A DNA stretch of 64,000 nt from NCBI GenBank assembly GCA_963575745.1, contig CAUYUJ010003891.1, positions 1,028,869 through 1,092,868 on the forward strand, given 5' to 3'. Every line of letters begins with the position of its first letter. Positions within the stretch are counted from its first letter, which is position 1. Below are positions 11,216 to 23,693 of the stretch, one piece after another. Under the pieces are notes generated by a model that was not told where the DNA came from, searched no databases, and saw only the letters and a list, made by a program, of their open reading frames with translations. The position numbers were made by a program, and so were the translations under genes. The DNA is from Prorocentrum cordatum (lineage: Eukaryota; Sar; Dinophyceae; Prorocentrales; Prorocentraceae).

Positions 11216-13135
11216 CTCCTGACCGCACTGCTATGGCTCGCCGCGTCGGTTGACCATCGAGTTGCGATAGAGGTGGCCTGGACAGGCGCGCAAGGCAGCA
11301 TCTCCCCTTTGGATGAGGTCTGCGCATACAGAGATGCGCTGCTGGAAGGAACGCGCCAGCAGGCCTCCAACATGGACAGGAGGAAGGAGATCATTCCACA
11401 AGCTCCATGGCCCTTATGAGGCGGTGCGCCCACATCACCTGTTCGGATCCGCGGAATACATGAATCTTTGAGCCAGGGCGAGAAGACTGGGCCAATTAGA
11501 TGGATGTACCAAACCCGTCGGCCACGGAGAATTACCAGATCATGGGTCTATACTCCCCCCGTCAATCGGCGCGGGGGCGGCGGTTGGCAGGCGGCGCGGA
11601 TCCCTCGCAGAGAGAAGGATCCGCTTCGCGCCTTGGAAATCTCTCGCTGGCACCTCGAGGCATCCAGATTGCACTCGATCACCCGCCCAAGCCTTGACTT
11701 TTCTCGAATCACGGCGCCCCCAGAAACTTCGCACGACCCACTTGGGAAGAGTTCGGCACGCCACCGATAAGCGAGGAACTTCGCGAGACCCTTCGTTCAC
11801 ATGGCCTACGCGCCAGAGGGCTGTGATCGAACGGCGGGAACGACGAGGAAGGAACTCTGACTTCCTCGCCCAATACCAGCACACGCAAAGACATGAAACT
11901 CGGACGTCGACCAGGACAGCTGCTTTCGCACGAGGTGCGCTTTGTCAAATGGCGACAGGGGCAAGGAGGGGCCTCCTTGCTAGGCCTCCGCCCGGACTGG
12001 AAGAGCCCCAGCCAGTCGCCCCCTCGCAATGGGCAGGCCTCACCGCGGGAATGTTTGGCCCAAAAACGATGGCAGCACATCGCGCCACTGAAAACACGGA
12101 AGGGTGCGCGACCAGGTGGCACCAGAAGCTCGAGATCCTCGAGTTGGGCAGTTTCTCTCTCCCAATCTCACGCCAAGGGGGATTCCAGACGGGCGCGTCG
12201 ACGCGCGCGGGAAACCCTTGGAGGGGATGCCCCTCGAAGGGCAGACGAAGCACGGAACGACCGACCACCCGGACCTCTACGACCCGCCAACCACTTCACC
12301 GATCGAATTGGCGGACGAATGCAAGACCGGCAGAAGAGATCCGATCGACAGGGGAGCTGAGGAACGCGCGGGGGGAGCAGAGCGCAGGCGCAGGCGCGCG
12401 CTGCACCTGACGGGAACCAGGTTAACGTGGAGCCCCCTTCTCACTCCGCCCTCCTGGTTAACGGCGACGGAGCACGGGCCTCGCCAGACAGCCTTGCCTG
12501 AATCTACGGACGGGGAATACAGCGGGCACAGGCGGCTGCCCAGGCTCTCTCAGTCCTCGCTGACGAAGCACGAATCAAGTCTTACCGATGAGATGGATAT
12601 CAGAAATCCCGTACCTCAACGGGGCACTCCAAAAGCATACCTTGGACATGGCGGACCCGCAGATGTGGGCCACTTTGGATCTCGACCAATCTATTCCCAC
12701 GACTCCTGGAGTCGTGGAACCGCGGGGCAGGCCAATGCCTCCGATTCCGCTGGACATGGAAGGGAGACGGAGAAGATACGCTTACATGGGTGGACATTTG
12801 GCGGACAGTCAAAACATGAAAAAAAACACGACGCGTGGAATGCATTGGGGGGGGCCTTTCCGTTTCGCGTTCCTAGACGAGGGCCCCGTCGACATGCGGC
12901 GGCTGCAGAATCGGAAATTTCCGCTCGAGCCTCGAATTTGCAACGCGACGACCCGCCGGTAGGGATGGCCAACAACGGAAAGATATGGCTACTCCTTCCG
13001 CGCCGCAACAGACGGCATGTTTCCCAGGCGCTCCTCGACATAAAGATTCGCGACGAACCCCTCCACGCCGCGACGCACGCACGCAACCCCAATCGTCTTG
13101 TGGATCTCATCCGGCAAGAGACGCGCCAATAAGGA
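11216..13135 (+). other. long stop-interrupted plus-strand frames, unknown
   Basis: Frame 2 is open over 11009-11419, 11468-11770 and 12104-13132 (342 codons). Overlapping frames 1 (11893-12360) and 3 (11694-12410) also look protein-like. The frame at 12588-12962 contains a Met/Pro/Trp-rich segment of good composition. I could not settle on one frame or recognise a domain. It is probably a decayed gene or retroelement remnant. Confidence 0.2.
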
Positions 13136-16100
13136 CCTGCTTATCATGAACCAATTTCGCTCGCGTTCGGCGACGGTCCTGACGGCGGCCCTGCTTCGCG
13201 AACTTCCTACGACAACGGATTTTGCTCGGGGCAACGTCCGCCCCATGGGTCTCGGCGGGATCGAGACCCCCGCGCCCGCGCGTCGGCGCGACGCTGTCCC
13301 CCACGCGTCCACAGCGCGTCACCCAAGCACCAATCCGTGCGAAAGACCGCCGGCGATCAGTGAGCTTCGGCGCCGAAACCTGTTGACCGCTCGACAACCC
13401 AGGGACATAGGGCATAATCGGGCCTTTCTCACCCCACCCATCTACACGACCATCGCGGCGCCAGAAGCACGCGCCCGGCAACGAATTAGGCGCCCGTTGG
13501 CTGGAAGCGCCTACATCGACGCGTTGGGGATCACAACCGTGTCGCCAGGGCGAGTAACTGGCAGGCACACGCCGTGGAGAACAACTACAGCCGGAACGAA
13601 AATGATGCGGACGGATGGAGCACAGCTGCAGCAGCCATCATTGCGCTGGACCTGCAGGAAGCGGATACACAGGGCTTGATGCAACGACTGGACGGCGCGG
13701 GCAGGCCATGCACTTTGCAACTACTCGTTTCCGCGAGGACCACAATCACGGGAGAGCCTGACCCTGCGCGACTCGCAACCTGCGTCCTCGGGGCGGCGGG
13801 ACGCGCAATCTTGGCCCGAGCGCCCAACGTCACTCCTGCAGGCGCTTCTCGCCGCATGGAAGGACGGGGTTTCCATGGGCGCTCACCGTGGCGCTCCAGA
13901 CTGACAGCGCTGGAGTCACCCACCGGCATGCGGTCGCCCCAGCGACCGTGATCCGGCACGGAGGTATGCACGCGGGTCGGCGCCCCATACTCGATGCGGT
14001 AGCTCCCACCTCGTTTAATGAACAGCCATCAGTTGGATGTAGCGCGAACAGGAGGAAATATCGAGTGGCGCCCAGTGGACGTCCTGCCCGTCGACAATCC
14101 TAACTACGTCCGACACGGGACGGACTCGCCGAAGATGCCTACGACTCGAATTCGCACACGCGAAAGGCCAGGAAATTCCAACTATGATGCGCTCCTATAC
14201 GCGGCCAGGAGCGACATCACCTCTCTGGGTAGCCAGGGCGCGCCACCCATAGCATGGATGCAATCAGCTACCTGGCCAGGTGTACATATACATAGTCAAC
14301 GCGGCGGCCCCCCGCCGGCGCAGCATGCACCCACCTGCGCGGTGGAAGTCCACTGGAGCGCGGGTTTGCTGGTTCACCGCAAGGTCTACTACTCTTGGAA
14401 ACTGGAGGCGCTGTGGCACGCACGCTAATAGACGAGGTCCGGGAAGCTGCCCCCGCTGTCCTCCTGGGAAGGGGTGACACCGCAGCACTAATGCCGCGTC
14501 GGCTGGCCATTTCGCGCACGGGGGATGGGACTGCGGCAGCCCGAACGCATAATCCCAATGCAGACCAGCCCGGTCTTTGGCATATTGCCAGCGGGTCAAC
14601 CACTCTTAACCGATACACAGGCCTCACTGGGAAACGAAGTAGGCACTGCGGTCATCGCCTACATCGGGGCGGTGGAAGGATAGAATCCCCATACGGAGAG
14701 CTACTCAGACATGATTGAAGTTCACACACCACACGGGCAAGAGAACGTCGTCGCCAGGTCCTTTGGCACACACGGGCGCGGCTTGATCGCAGGACTACCC
14801 AACCCCATCATCCAAACGACTTCATCGCATCAGCAGCCACACGCAAGCATGGGCATGCCGAGAACAGCGCATGCTCACCTCGACCGAAGAACGGGCGCTG
14901 CCCTAATGAGACCACGACGACAGGCGGACCACCCACATTGCTTTCCACGGCCAAGGACCAGGGGGGGAATGTTGGACCAACTCGAGCCCGCAGCTTGACC
15001 TACCAACACGGGGGCGACATGCGGATTACGGTAGTCAGGATGCCCTTCGGGGGACAATACCTCGAGACCTGAAGGTCTGGCCACCAGAACGACGGGACTC
15101 GAACAGTGGGTGGCCAGTCCCCTGCGACACCCATGACCTTGGGACGCAGACCCCCTCTTCCAATCGAGATTGACATTCATAGAACGTACGGAAGTATCAC
15201 CAATACATGCCCGGATTCTCGAGCCTACCACGAGGTCTTCGCGTCGCCGCAAGGGGGGGGGGGACCTGGTTTCCAGAGGTGAACTTGGCACCTGCGGAAG
15301 CAGTCCTCCTGTCTGTTAGCAGGAGACAGAACATACATACATGAGCCGGAAAAAAATCCGACTACCACACGGTGCGCCCATCATGGTTTCACCCAGCATC
15401 CCCATCTTCCGCGGACCTCATGCGTTCCAACGCTAGCGCTCCAAGAGGGCTACACTGCGGGTCGAGATGACGGCAGGGCCCACGCACACAGGCAGAACGC
15501 TCCTCGGGAGACCTGAGCACACCACGCAGACCGGTGGCACACGGCGCCACTCGTCATCGGCGCCACCAAGGATAAACTCCACCGATCCGATGCCTGGACC
15601 AATGCGCCCGCCGAACAGATCCGACCTCAATGACCTCCTGGCCCTGCTACCACGAGGGCGAGGAGTAGCACCAGAAGCACTGCGGCCTCATCGCGCCACG
15701 GCTGCGAAACTTGCGTCGGGCACCAGGGTCGCGCGCGTCCCTGACGAACGGAGTGTGGAATTGGAGGGCTGGCTTGTCGCGTGCACCAGCCGAATTACCG
15801 CGGCGCACACCTAGCCGACTTGCACGCAACATTTAGCCCCCAATGAGGGCATGTAGTTGGATGTTAAATGAGGTGGGAGCTGGGGCTATGGCTCGGTGGG
15901 ATCGACCACAGCATGACCAGCTAGTTGAAGAAATCGGTACAAATGCGCTGGCCAGACGGAGAAACCCTTCTACCCACTGGCAGAGCGACGATCCACCAAT
16001 CAACTTCGATGCGCGCAATTTCTGGGCACCCGACGCAACGCACGAGGTCAAGAGCAGGACCGCCACGCCGCTACAGCTCACATTCTTACGGAAAGGGCAG

Positions 16101-16240
16101 AGGAGGCGCCAGACGCGACGGTTACCAGGATACAGGCGGACATTCAAAAACAAGCGGACGAAGACGGTCAACCTGCAGAGACGCTCGCCGCGCGAGACAC
16201 CAACCGCAGCCCGCGCGCGCTCGAACAGCTGAGCACGTCC
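13136..16240. other. non-repetitive DNA, no recognisable gene
   Basis: About 3.1 kb of moderate-GC unique sequence with many 60-190-codon frames on both strands and none dominant. Some segments (13098-13679, 13574-13951, 14018-14428) have protein-like composition. No RT, transposase, kinase or membrane motif is visible. Confidence 0.4.
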
Positions 16241-17165
16241 AGGAACACGCACGAGACACCACAGGACGCGGGGTCGCAGGATATGGCCGCGGCAAAGCTT
16301 CAGCTGCGTTTCCCAACCTTCTCCCTTTCCTCCCCCTGCGCCCCCCCGCCGCGCGGGCATGTTTATGTTCTGTCTGCGCGTTGGCGCATCCCGTTGGCGG
16401 CGTCGCTTTGCCCATCACCCTTTTAACTCTGTCGCCGCTTGGTCGGAGTGGCGCGACCTTTGCGATGGCGCGTGAAGTCCTTCGCCTAGGTGGATGCCCA
16501 ATGATTTGGCATTGCTCTCACCTGCCTTCATGGTAGCCCTTCGTGGATTCGGTCCCGTTTGGGGTTGCTGTTCTACTGCCGGCGCCTGCACCGCGCGTCG
16601 GCCGCGCTTGCGCCTGCCCACCACCCATGCGCGCCGCCGCGTTTCGCGGCTGCTGCATGTCCCGGTCGCCCGCGCTCAACTATGCTTTTGCTGCCCAAGG
16701 CCAAGTCAGCCCCGACCGCGCGATCATCTCTGCCACGCCGACCTTTTTGTTTTGCACGCAGTCGCACGGTCGCCTCATGTAGCACTCGCTCGCTGCAAGG
16801 TCGGCGGCGCTCTCTCCGCACGCGCGCCGTCGCCAAATTGGCTGGCCCGGCAGCCCGGCAACTCTTGTTCGTGGCCCCCTGAGGCTTCAATTAGCACCAG
16901 ACAGCTACTGGCGCCTCGAACTCCCCGCGTTGAGCCGACGTCCCGCGGGTTTTTGTTGCCGCGGCACTTTGGCGCAACAGCGCCTTCTGTTTCTTCTCCG
17001 CTGCCCATCTGCGCGGCCGCGACTGGATTTGTTCAACATGGCGCGTTCGACTAGTTCATTCGCAATGTGCACCTCCACCTGCCGACTGCGCCCGAGGCCC
17101 CTCTGCGCCTCCGACTCGAAAAGGCGCGCGCGCGCATTCCAGGCGGCCGTCTACGCAGCGTTTTG
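16241..17165. other. pyrimidine-rich unique DNA, nothing recognised
   Basis: Unique sequence that is C/T-rich at 16310-16460. Several short Arg/Ala/Pro frames overlap and none is convincing. Confidence 0.4.
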
Positions 17166-17169
17166 CACG

Positions 17170-17375
17170 GCACTCTAGGAAGCCTCCTGCGAGGCATTCT
17201 GAAGGACCTTCTAGGAAGCCCTCTGAGACGCCTTCCAAGAGGCCCTCCAGGAGGCCCTCTGAAACGCCCACCGAGAATTCATGGGATGATTTCCCACATA
17301 TTACAAAGCGCCCCGAGGCGCCTCCGAAAAGCCCCCAAGAAGCCCCCGAGAACCCCGACGCCCAAGACGCCCCCC
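17170..17375 (+). repeat. degenerate minisatellite (GGAAGCCCTC family)
   Basis: Imperfect head-to-tail repeats of about 24 bp built on GGAAGCCCTCTGAGACGCC-like units. The minus-strand translation gives a Gly-Leu-Leu-Glu pattern that is an artefact of the repeat. Confidence 0.7.
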
Positions 17376-17630
17376 AGATGCGAATGGCGAGGACCCTTCC
17401 AATAAGCGAACCAAAACCCGCGCGCTCAGAAGACCTTCGGGGCACTGTTTCCCAGCGCCTGCGAGCCCCGGGATCAGGCCAGGGGCGGCCCCGGACAGCT
17501 GCGGGGAGCTCCGAAAACGCGCGCCGACGCGCCCCGAGACGGCCGCGAGGGTGGGGCGAACGCGCCCATAAAGCACCCAACTAATTTAACAGCAACCCGC
17601 GCGGTCCGAGGGCCGCCAGTCCACGCGCCG

Positions 17631-18362
17631 CTAGCGCGCGAAGAATGCCCCGAGAAGCCCCCAACGCACGCCTGGGAAGGCTTCCAAGATATCGGGGCGA
17701 CCAAGATCGCGCGGACCGCGAGCTGCACCCCCGAACGTCAAGGCGGCATCCACGGGGGAACGGCGAGCACCTTCGCAGGCGATGCCCCGTCCTGCCACGG
17801 CCGCTCGATAACGCGGTCGACGAATGACCTGCGCCTCAAGCCGCTGTCCGCGACTTGGCCTGGAAACGCCCGTTTCAGCGCGGCTGCAAAGGCCGCGTCG
17901 CCAGCGAGAGCCGCCGCACTCGCCAGCGCCCAAAGCAGCCCCCGCGCGCTCGGACCCCCTGAAGGCCCAGGCAGCGACACCAAGAAGAACTCCCGCAGCT
18001 CGGCGATGCAGCGTCTGCCCCGCGACTGTTTTTTTCAGCGCCTTGTCTTTCCGCTCGCGTCGCCGCGCAAACTCGCACACGTCGTGATCGCGGCGCTGGC
18101 CGCTGTCAGCGTCGGGCGCGAAACGCAAAACCTCGGCGCCCAAAGCGCCCCTTAAATCATTCGCCCCCACCTGCTGCGCCGGCCGGAGCACGCGCCTAAT
18201 GCCGCCAAATGCGCAGATCTCCGCGCCCGAAGCTCCCACTTGGAAGAAGATGGCGTCGAGCCCGTTCTCGCCTTTGTCACCGCACTTGCAACGCGACGCA
18301 GCATCGAACGACGACGGCGCATGCGCCTGCTGGTCGGCCCACGACGCACAGCCGGAGACCAT
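17631..18362 (-). CDS. candidate downstream part of minus-strand gene, unknown
   Basis: An open frame of 243 codons lies in the same reading frame as the membrane-protein candidate upstream on the minus strand. It is separated from that candidate by tandem TGA TGA and 22 bp. Composition is Gly/Ala/Arg-rich. An alternative frame at 17738-17983 carries a hydrophobic Ala/Leu stretch resembling a signal or membrane segment, so frame choice is uncertain. It may be a separate gene, a readthrough product of a broken gene, or chance. Confidence 0.25.
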   Translation of the reverse strand: MVSGCASWADQQAHAPSSFDAASRCKCGDKGENGLDAIFFQVGASGAEICAFGGIRRVLRPAQQVGANDLRGALGAEVLRFAPDADSGQRRDHDVCEFARRRERKDKALKKTVAGQTLHRRAAGVLLGVAAWAFRGSERAGAALGAGECGGSRWRRGLCSRAETGVSRPSRGQRLEAQVIRRPRYRAAVAGRGIACEGARRSPVDAALTFGGAARGPRDLGRPDILEAFPGVRWGLLGAFFAR

Positions 18363-18383
18363 CGCGGTAGCTTCCCAAGTTCA

Positions 18384-19124
18384 TCAGCGAAGAAGTGCAC
18401 GCCACGGAGGCATCTTGGCCTGGCGCTCAACCTCGGGGGCTGGCGGAACAACAATGGCACTTGAATCCGCCGCGCCGCGTCGTCCATAACCTGACCGCCT
18501 TGGCGCTGCCACGAGCTCCTCGCCCCAGCGAAATTGCGAGAGCACGCGTGGCCCGTAGCCTGTCCAATGCTCTTGCGGATTCCACTCCTCCAAGATCAAA
18601 GGCCAAACAAGCTCGGCGTTCCAGTCATTGGGCCGCAACACATCGCCGACCTGCTGGCGCCAACGAGCTAAGAAGGTTTGCCAGGCATCGCTGCGGTTAC
18701 AGCACATGCACATCATCATAAGCAGAACATATACCACGCTGCCACCGCACAGGGCGTTCACAACTCCCAAAAACCACACCGAAACCCGATCGGATCGGCA
18801 ATCGGCACCACCGTGGCGGGCACCTTTGAATGAAGCGTTGCTCATATGCGCCGCTACACCCTCCAAGTCTGCAGAACGCAGACGCGCGATTCCAGGCGCC
18901 ACCTGGAGCAACAAAAAAACAGCAAGCCGGCTGCGACCATCAATGTGTACTTTTCCAGACGCCCACATACGCCGATCATGCCCGAGCATCGCCAACATAG
19001 TAAACACAGGACGTTGTATCACTGAGGCGATATACACATGTTCCTTAACAACCGCACTGTCGTTTCCGGCAACCCGTACACGTGCATGATGGGTTCGCAT
19101 ATCACACAACGTCTCATCCCCCAA
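18384..19124 (-). CDS. candidate membrane protein, unknown
   Basis: A 246-codon frame from an ATG at 19124. Hydrophobic stretches of membrane length occur near residues 68-82 (LAVFLLLQV) and 112-142 (VWFLGVVNAL followed by VVYVLLMMMCMCC). After these comes a Trp-rich, probably soluble segment (residues 147-200). It ends in tandem TGA TGA at 18381-18386. Balanced composition and two clustered hydrophobic segments favour a real gene. The family is not recognised. Confidence 0.45.
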   Translation of the reverse strand: MGDETLCDMRTHHARVRVAGNDSAVVKEHVYIASVIQRPVFTMLAMLGHDRRMWASGKVHIDGRSRLAVFLLLQVAPGIARLRSADLEGVAAHMSNASFKGARHGGADCRSDRVSVWFLGVVNALCGGSVVYVLLMMMCMCCNRSDAWQTFLARWRQQVGDVLRPNDWNAELVWPLILEEWNPQEHWTGYGPRVLSQFRWGEELVAAPRRSGYGRRGAADSSAIVVPPAPEVERQAKMPPWRALLR

Positions 19125-19540
19125 AAAGCCTGATCAAAAGCGCGCTATGAAGAGCCAGAGCCGTGACGACGATTGAGAAAGAGGAGGAGGAGGAGGAGGA
19201 GGAAACTGTTCGATAATATGTACATCGGCGCTACGAACGTTTTGACCCGTCTCGTGCTTCCACTAAAACAAACCAAAATGAAAGTCCCAGTGGTGGGTGC
19301 CGCAAGGCTGTCAAACGCCGCCATGCTGCATGGGCGTGGTGAACATGAGAACGAAACTTCAACGCGGCACACTGCACGTACAAGTTGGAGGCCCCCGTAT
19401 TTGCTTCGAGCCTCCCCCTCCCTGGGAGGAAACTCGAAGCGCGTGCGCGTCGGTCACCCCCCCAGCTACGTAGGCACGGCGGCCTGGGGATGGACAAAAA
19501 GAGAGGCAAAGCAAGCGATGCGCAACATGCGGCCGAGCGC
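19125..19540. other. spacer, nothing recognised
   Basis: Unique sequence with a short (GGA)n tract at 19179-19201. Only short overlapping frames are present. Confidence 0.4.
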
Positions 19541-19690
19541 GAAGGCGACCCGTGCCCACGACCCGCGACCGCGACTCGCACCAGCGACCAGCACTCGAGG
19601 CCCACGCCCAGGACCAAAGCCCGCGACCAGAGCCCGCGACCCGCGCCGGAGACCCGCGCCCGCGACCAGCGACCCGCGCCCTTAGTGGCT
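19540..19690 (+). repeat. 12-bp minisatellite (ACCCGCGACCAG)
   Basis: Imperfect tandem copies of a unit close to ACCCGCGACCAG/CGCGCCCGCGAC over about 150 bp. Confidence 0.8.
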
Positions 19691-20380
19691 GCCTCATTGA
19701 CGGGTTTCCTGCCAAAGGTGCCCGCTCTTGCTACCGTAATGGGTGCCTCATCCATGCTCAGAACGCCTGTGGTACAGCATCACCCGGGTGACTCCAACCT
19801 AAGACCCATGGAGGCCCAACCGGAAAGAAAAAAAATGGGGCGCGCCGAAGAACCCAGGGGGTCCGGTTTCCGCGGAGGAAAGAAAAAAACCCTGGCGATG
19901 GGGTTCGAGCACGGGGGTTACCCCCCCCTCAAATTCCGGAAGAGGAATGAACTCCCAGCCGCGGGGGTGCCCGCGCGAGGGGCCCCACCCCCCCCAAGCG
20001 CAACCAGAGGAAGAAAAGCGTGAGAGCCGAGACTGTAAGTGCAATGCAACAACACCTTAGTCGGGTTGCACAATTTTACCAGCTGTAATATGATACCAGC
20101 TGCACTCGAATATTTGCACGGCAGGACAACGTGCTCTCTAGGAACAACTGCGCGATAGGACATGATAGTACCAGTTGTACTCAAGTACGAGTTGCACGGT
20201 AGTCGGAGGGGTTCAGGGGTTCCAACGGCAACGCGCGCGGGGAAGAAGGAAAGAAATCCATGCGCCGCCAGGGGTCCCGGGTTTAACGGGTCGCCGCGAA
20301 GGTTGACCCCCCGCGGAAAGAAGAAAAGAAATCCGGCCGGGGGGTTGGGGGGTTGAGGGATGAGTCACGGGGGCGATGGT
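19691..20380. other. unique spacer with repeated purine motif
   Basis: No gene seen. Variants of GCGGAAAGAAAAGAAATCC occur near 19875, 20240 and 20316, each followed by GC-rich text. A lower-GC island lies at 20035-20200. Confidence 0.4.
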
Positions 20381-20384
20381 ACAG

Positions 20385-20630
20385 CATTGCCAGTGACGCC
20401 ACTCCTGGCAAGCAGCCGTACGCAGTCAGGGGTGCTTGTGCCAATCAGCGCCTCAGCACCACCGTAACTGCGAGCACCCAGCCGCCTGTGGAACCACATT
20501 GACAGCGAGCACCACTCCTGATAAGCATCAACATGCAATCAGGAGTGTTTGAGCCAATCAGCTCCCCAGAGCCACTGGGACTGTGATCACCCAGCCGCCT
20601 GTGGGACCACATTGTCAGTGAACACCTCAA
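20385..20630 (+). repeat. about 120-bp tandem repeat, two copies
   Basis: Two imperfect copies share CACTCCTG, GTGCCAATCAGC or GAGCCAATCAGC, and CACCCAGCCGCCTGTGG, at matching spacing. Confidence 0.75.
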
Positions 20631-21065
20631 AAACTCCTTCACCGAGACCTTCCTCATCGAAAAACACCCTCATCGAAAACCGCATTAATCAAACAACTCC
20701 TTCACCAGAAAACTCCTGCATCCAAAAAATCCTACATCAAACAGCTCCCTTCATCCACAAACCACTGCCTTGTTTGAAGAAAAAGCAAATTCACAGACAA
20801 ACTCAAAAAAACTCATGTACCGAAAAACTCGTCAATCCAAAAACTCGGTCATCTAAAGCTCATCGATCGACAAACTCTTTCACCGAACAGAAAAACCTGA
20901 ATCGAAAAGTCTTTGACCGAAAAACTCCTTGGCTAAACAAATCCTTTATCAACAATCTCTGTCATCGAAGAAACTATCTCAACGAACAACTCATACATCC
21001 AAACCGAAAATTCTCCTTCATCGAAAAACTTCTTCATCCACCCACCTCCCCCCCCCAAACAAAAA
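20631..21065 (+). repeat. ACTCCTTCATCGAAAA array, left part
   Basis: Degenerate head-to-tail repeats of about 17-18 bp based on AAAACTCCTTCATCGA. The same motif resumes at 23340-23575 on the other side of the composite repeat, so the two parts were probably one array. Confidence 0.8.
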
Positions 21066-21069
21066 AACT

Positions 21070-23330
21070 GGCAAAGCAGCCTAACAGCGATGTGTATAAG
21101 CATAGCTGGAAGCATTCCACTTAAGTTTCAGGTGAGAACCCAGTTGTAGAATTCTGCTGTTCTCGCAGTCGCAATCGCATTCGCAATGACAGTCGCAGTG
21201 GCAACGGCCTTAGGATCCAATGGAATCCTAAGGATCCCTAGGGATTCCTACGGCATCCTTAGGCATCCTTAGGAATCCATAGAATTCCTTAGGAAACCTT
21301 AGGAATCCTGATTCCTAGGGGTTCCTAGGGATTCCAGAAAGGATTCCTACGGAATCCTAAGGATTCCGAAGGATTCGCCTGCCTCGGCCTCAGCCTCAGC
21401 CTGCCTCAGCCTCAGCCTGCCTCAGCCTCAGCCTCAGCCCATCTCAGCCTCAGCCTGCCTCAGCCTGCCTCAGCCTCAGCCTCAGCCTGCCTCGGCTTGC
21501 CTCGGCCTCAGCCTCAGCCTACCTCGGCCTCAGCCTCAACCTCAGCCTGCCTCCGCCTCAGCCTCAGCCTCAGCCTGCCTCAGCCTCAGCCTGCATCAGC
21601 CTCAGCCTCAGCCTGCCTCAGTCGCAGCTTGCCTCAGCCTCAGCCACAGCCTCAGCCTCAGCCTGCATCAGCCTCAGCCTCAGCCTGTCTCGGCTCGCCT
21701 CAGCCTCAGCCTCAGCCTGCCTCGGCCTCAGCCTCAGCCTCAGCCTGTCTCAGCCTCAGCGTCAGCCTCTCAGCCTCCGCCTACCTCGGCCTCAGCCTCA
21801 ACCTTCAGCCTGCCTCAGCCTCAGTCTCAGCCTGCCTCGGCCTCAGCCTGCATCAGCCTCAGCCTCAGCCTGCCTCAGCCGCAGCTTGCCTCAGCCTCAG
21901 CCTCAGCCACTGCCTCAGCCTCAGCCTGCCTCAGCTTCAGCCTCAGTCTCAGCCTGCCTCGGCTTGCCTCAGCCTCAGCCTCAGCCTGCCTCGGCCTGCC
22001 TCAGCCTCAGCCTGCCTCAGCCTCAGCCTCAGCCTCTCAGCCTCAGCCTCAGCCTCAGCCTCAGCCTGCCTCAGCCTCAGCTCAGCCTGCCTCAGCCTCT
22101 CAGGCCTCAGCCTCAGCCTGCCTCAGCCTCAGCCTGCCTCAGCCTCCTCCTCAGCCTGCCTCAGCCTCAGCCTGCCTCAGCATCAGCCTCATCCTCAGCC
22201 TCAGCCTGCCTCGGCCTCTGCCTCAGCCTCAGCCTGCCTCAGCCTCAGCCTCAGCCTGCCTCAGCCTCAGCCTCAGCCTGCCTCAGCCGCAGCCTGCCTC
22301 AGCCGCAGCTTGCCTCAGCCTAAGCCTCAGCCTCAGCCTCAGCCTGCCGCAGCTTCAGCCTCAGCCTCAGCCTGTCTCGGCTCGCCTCAGCCTCAGCCTC
22401 AGCCTGCCTCGGCCTCAGCCTCAGCCTGCCTCAGCCTCAGCGTCAGCATCTCAGCCTCAGCCTGCATCAGCCTCAGCCTCAGCCTCAGCCTGCCTCAGCC
22501 TCAGTCTCAGCCTGCCTCAGCCTCAGCCTGCCTCAGCCTCAACTTCAGCCTGCCTCGGCCTCAACCTGCGTCAGCCTCAGCCTCAGCCTGCCTCAGCCTC
22601 AGCCTGCCACAGCCTCAGCCTCAGCCTGCCTCGGCGTGCCTCAGCCTCAGCCTCAGCCTGCCTCGGCCTCAGCCTACCTCGGCCGCAGCCTGCCTCAGCT
22701 GGGGCATTCAAAATATGGCACAGGACTGGTGTTCTGGGAACACGAAGATCACGAAGTGGCCCGCAATTGGCTCGGGGCAATCAAAATATTGTACAGGAAT
22801 GGTGTTCTGGGAACACAAAGAACACGAAGTGGCCTACAGTTGGCTCCGGGCATTCAAAATGTGGCCTGGGAAGAATGTTCTGGGAACACGAAGAACACGA
22901 AGTGGCCTACAGTGGGCTCCGGGAATTCAAAATGTGGCCTGGGAATGGTGTTCTGGGAGCACGAAGAACGCGAAGTGGTCTACAGCTGGCTCCGGGCAAT
23001 CAAAATATTGTACAGGAGTGGTGTTCCGGGAACACGAAGAACACGAAGTGGCCTACAGTTGGCTCCGGGCATTCAAAATGTGGCGTGGGAATGGTGTTCT
23101 GGGAACACGAAGTGGCCTACAGTTAGCTCCGGGCATTCAAAATGTGGCCTGGGAATGGCGTTCTGGGAATGGATTCCTAAGGATTCCTAAGAATTCGCAA
23201 GGATTCCTAAGGATTCCTGGGGCTGCACTTTTGTCCGGTTCCTTGTCCGGATCCCGCCCAGACCCCCCGGGGCGTCAAGATGCTCTCTTTTGATCCCACT
23301 AGAAACCTATCAGCAAAAGCTATTAGGTAA
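21070..23330 (-). mobile_element. composite repeat copy A (hexamer-bearing), inverted
   Basis: This copy is in the opposite orientation to copies B-F. Its left end, GGCAAAGCAGCCTAACAGCG, is the reverse complement of the right end of the others. Its right end, AGCAAAAGCTATTAGGTAA, corresponds to their left hairpin end. Inside are a decamer AGGATTCCTA array (21205-21375 and 23165-23220), a TCAGCC hexamer array (21377-22700) and 73-bp units (22701-23160). All sense frames stay open, giving Ser/Gln/Pro/Leu ORFs up to 598 codons that I do not regard as genes. Confidence 0.85.
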
Positions 23331-23339
23331 CTACTAATT

Positions 23340-23575
23340 CGTCAAAGAACTCCTTCATCATTCAAATAATCCTTCATCCAAAAACTCCTTCATCGAAAAA
23401 CTCCCTCGTTCGAAATCTCCTTCAACGAAAACTCCGTCACCGAAGAACTCCTTCATCGAACACACCTCCATCGAAAACTCCTTCATCCTTCATCGAACAA
23501 CTCCTTGATCCAAAACTCCTTCAACGAAAAACTGCTTCATCGAAAAAACCTTCATCGAAAAATCCCATGAAGCCC
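23340..23575 (+). repeat. ACTCCTTCATCGAAAA array, right part
   Basis: Continuation of the 17-18-bp degenerate array seen at 20631-21065, on the far side of copy A. Confidence 0.8.
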
Positions 23576-23693
23576 TCATCTGCATCCAAAGGGCTCCGGG
23601 TCCACAGCCCAGGCTCGGTGGCGGGTGCGGGCGGGACCGAAGGCCACTCGATAACTTCCACGATCGTCGCAAGCTGCGAATGGCGCGAGCCAC

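Noticed and set aside
20540-20565. Possible spliced-leader remnant (TGAGCCAA)
   Set aside because: Only eight bases match the complement of the dinoflagellate leader; the rest belongs to the 120-bp repeat.
21497-23293. 598-codon Ser/Gln/Pro/Leu ORF
   Set aside because: It is the hexamer array plus 73-bp units of copy A; equivalent frames exist in every phase and in the other copies.
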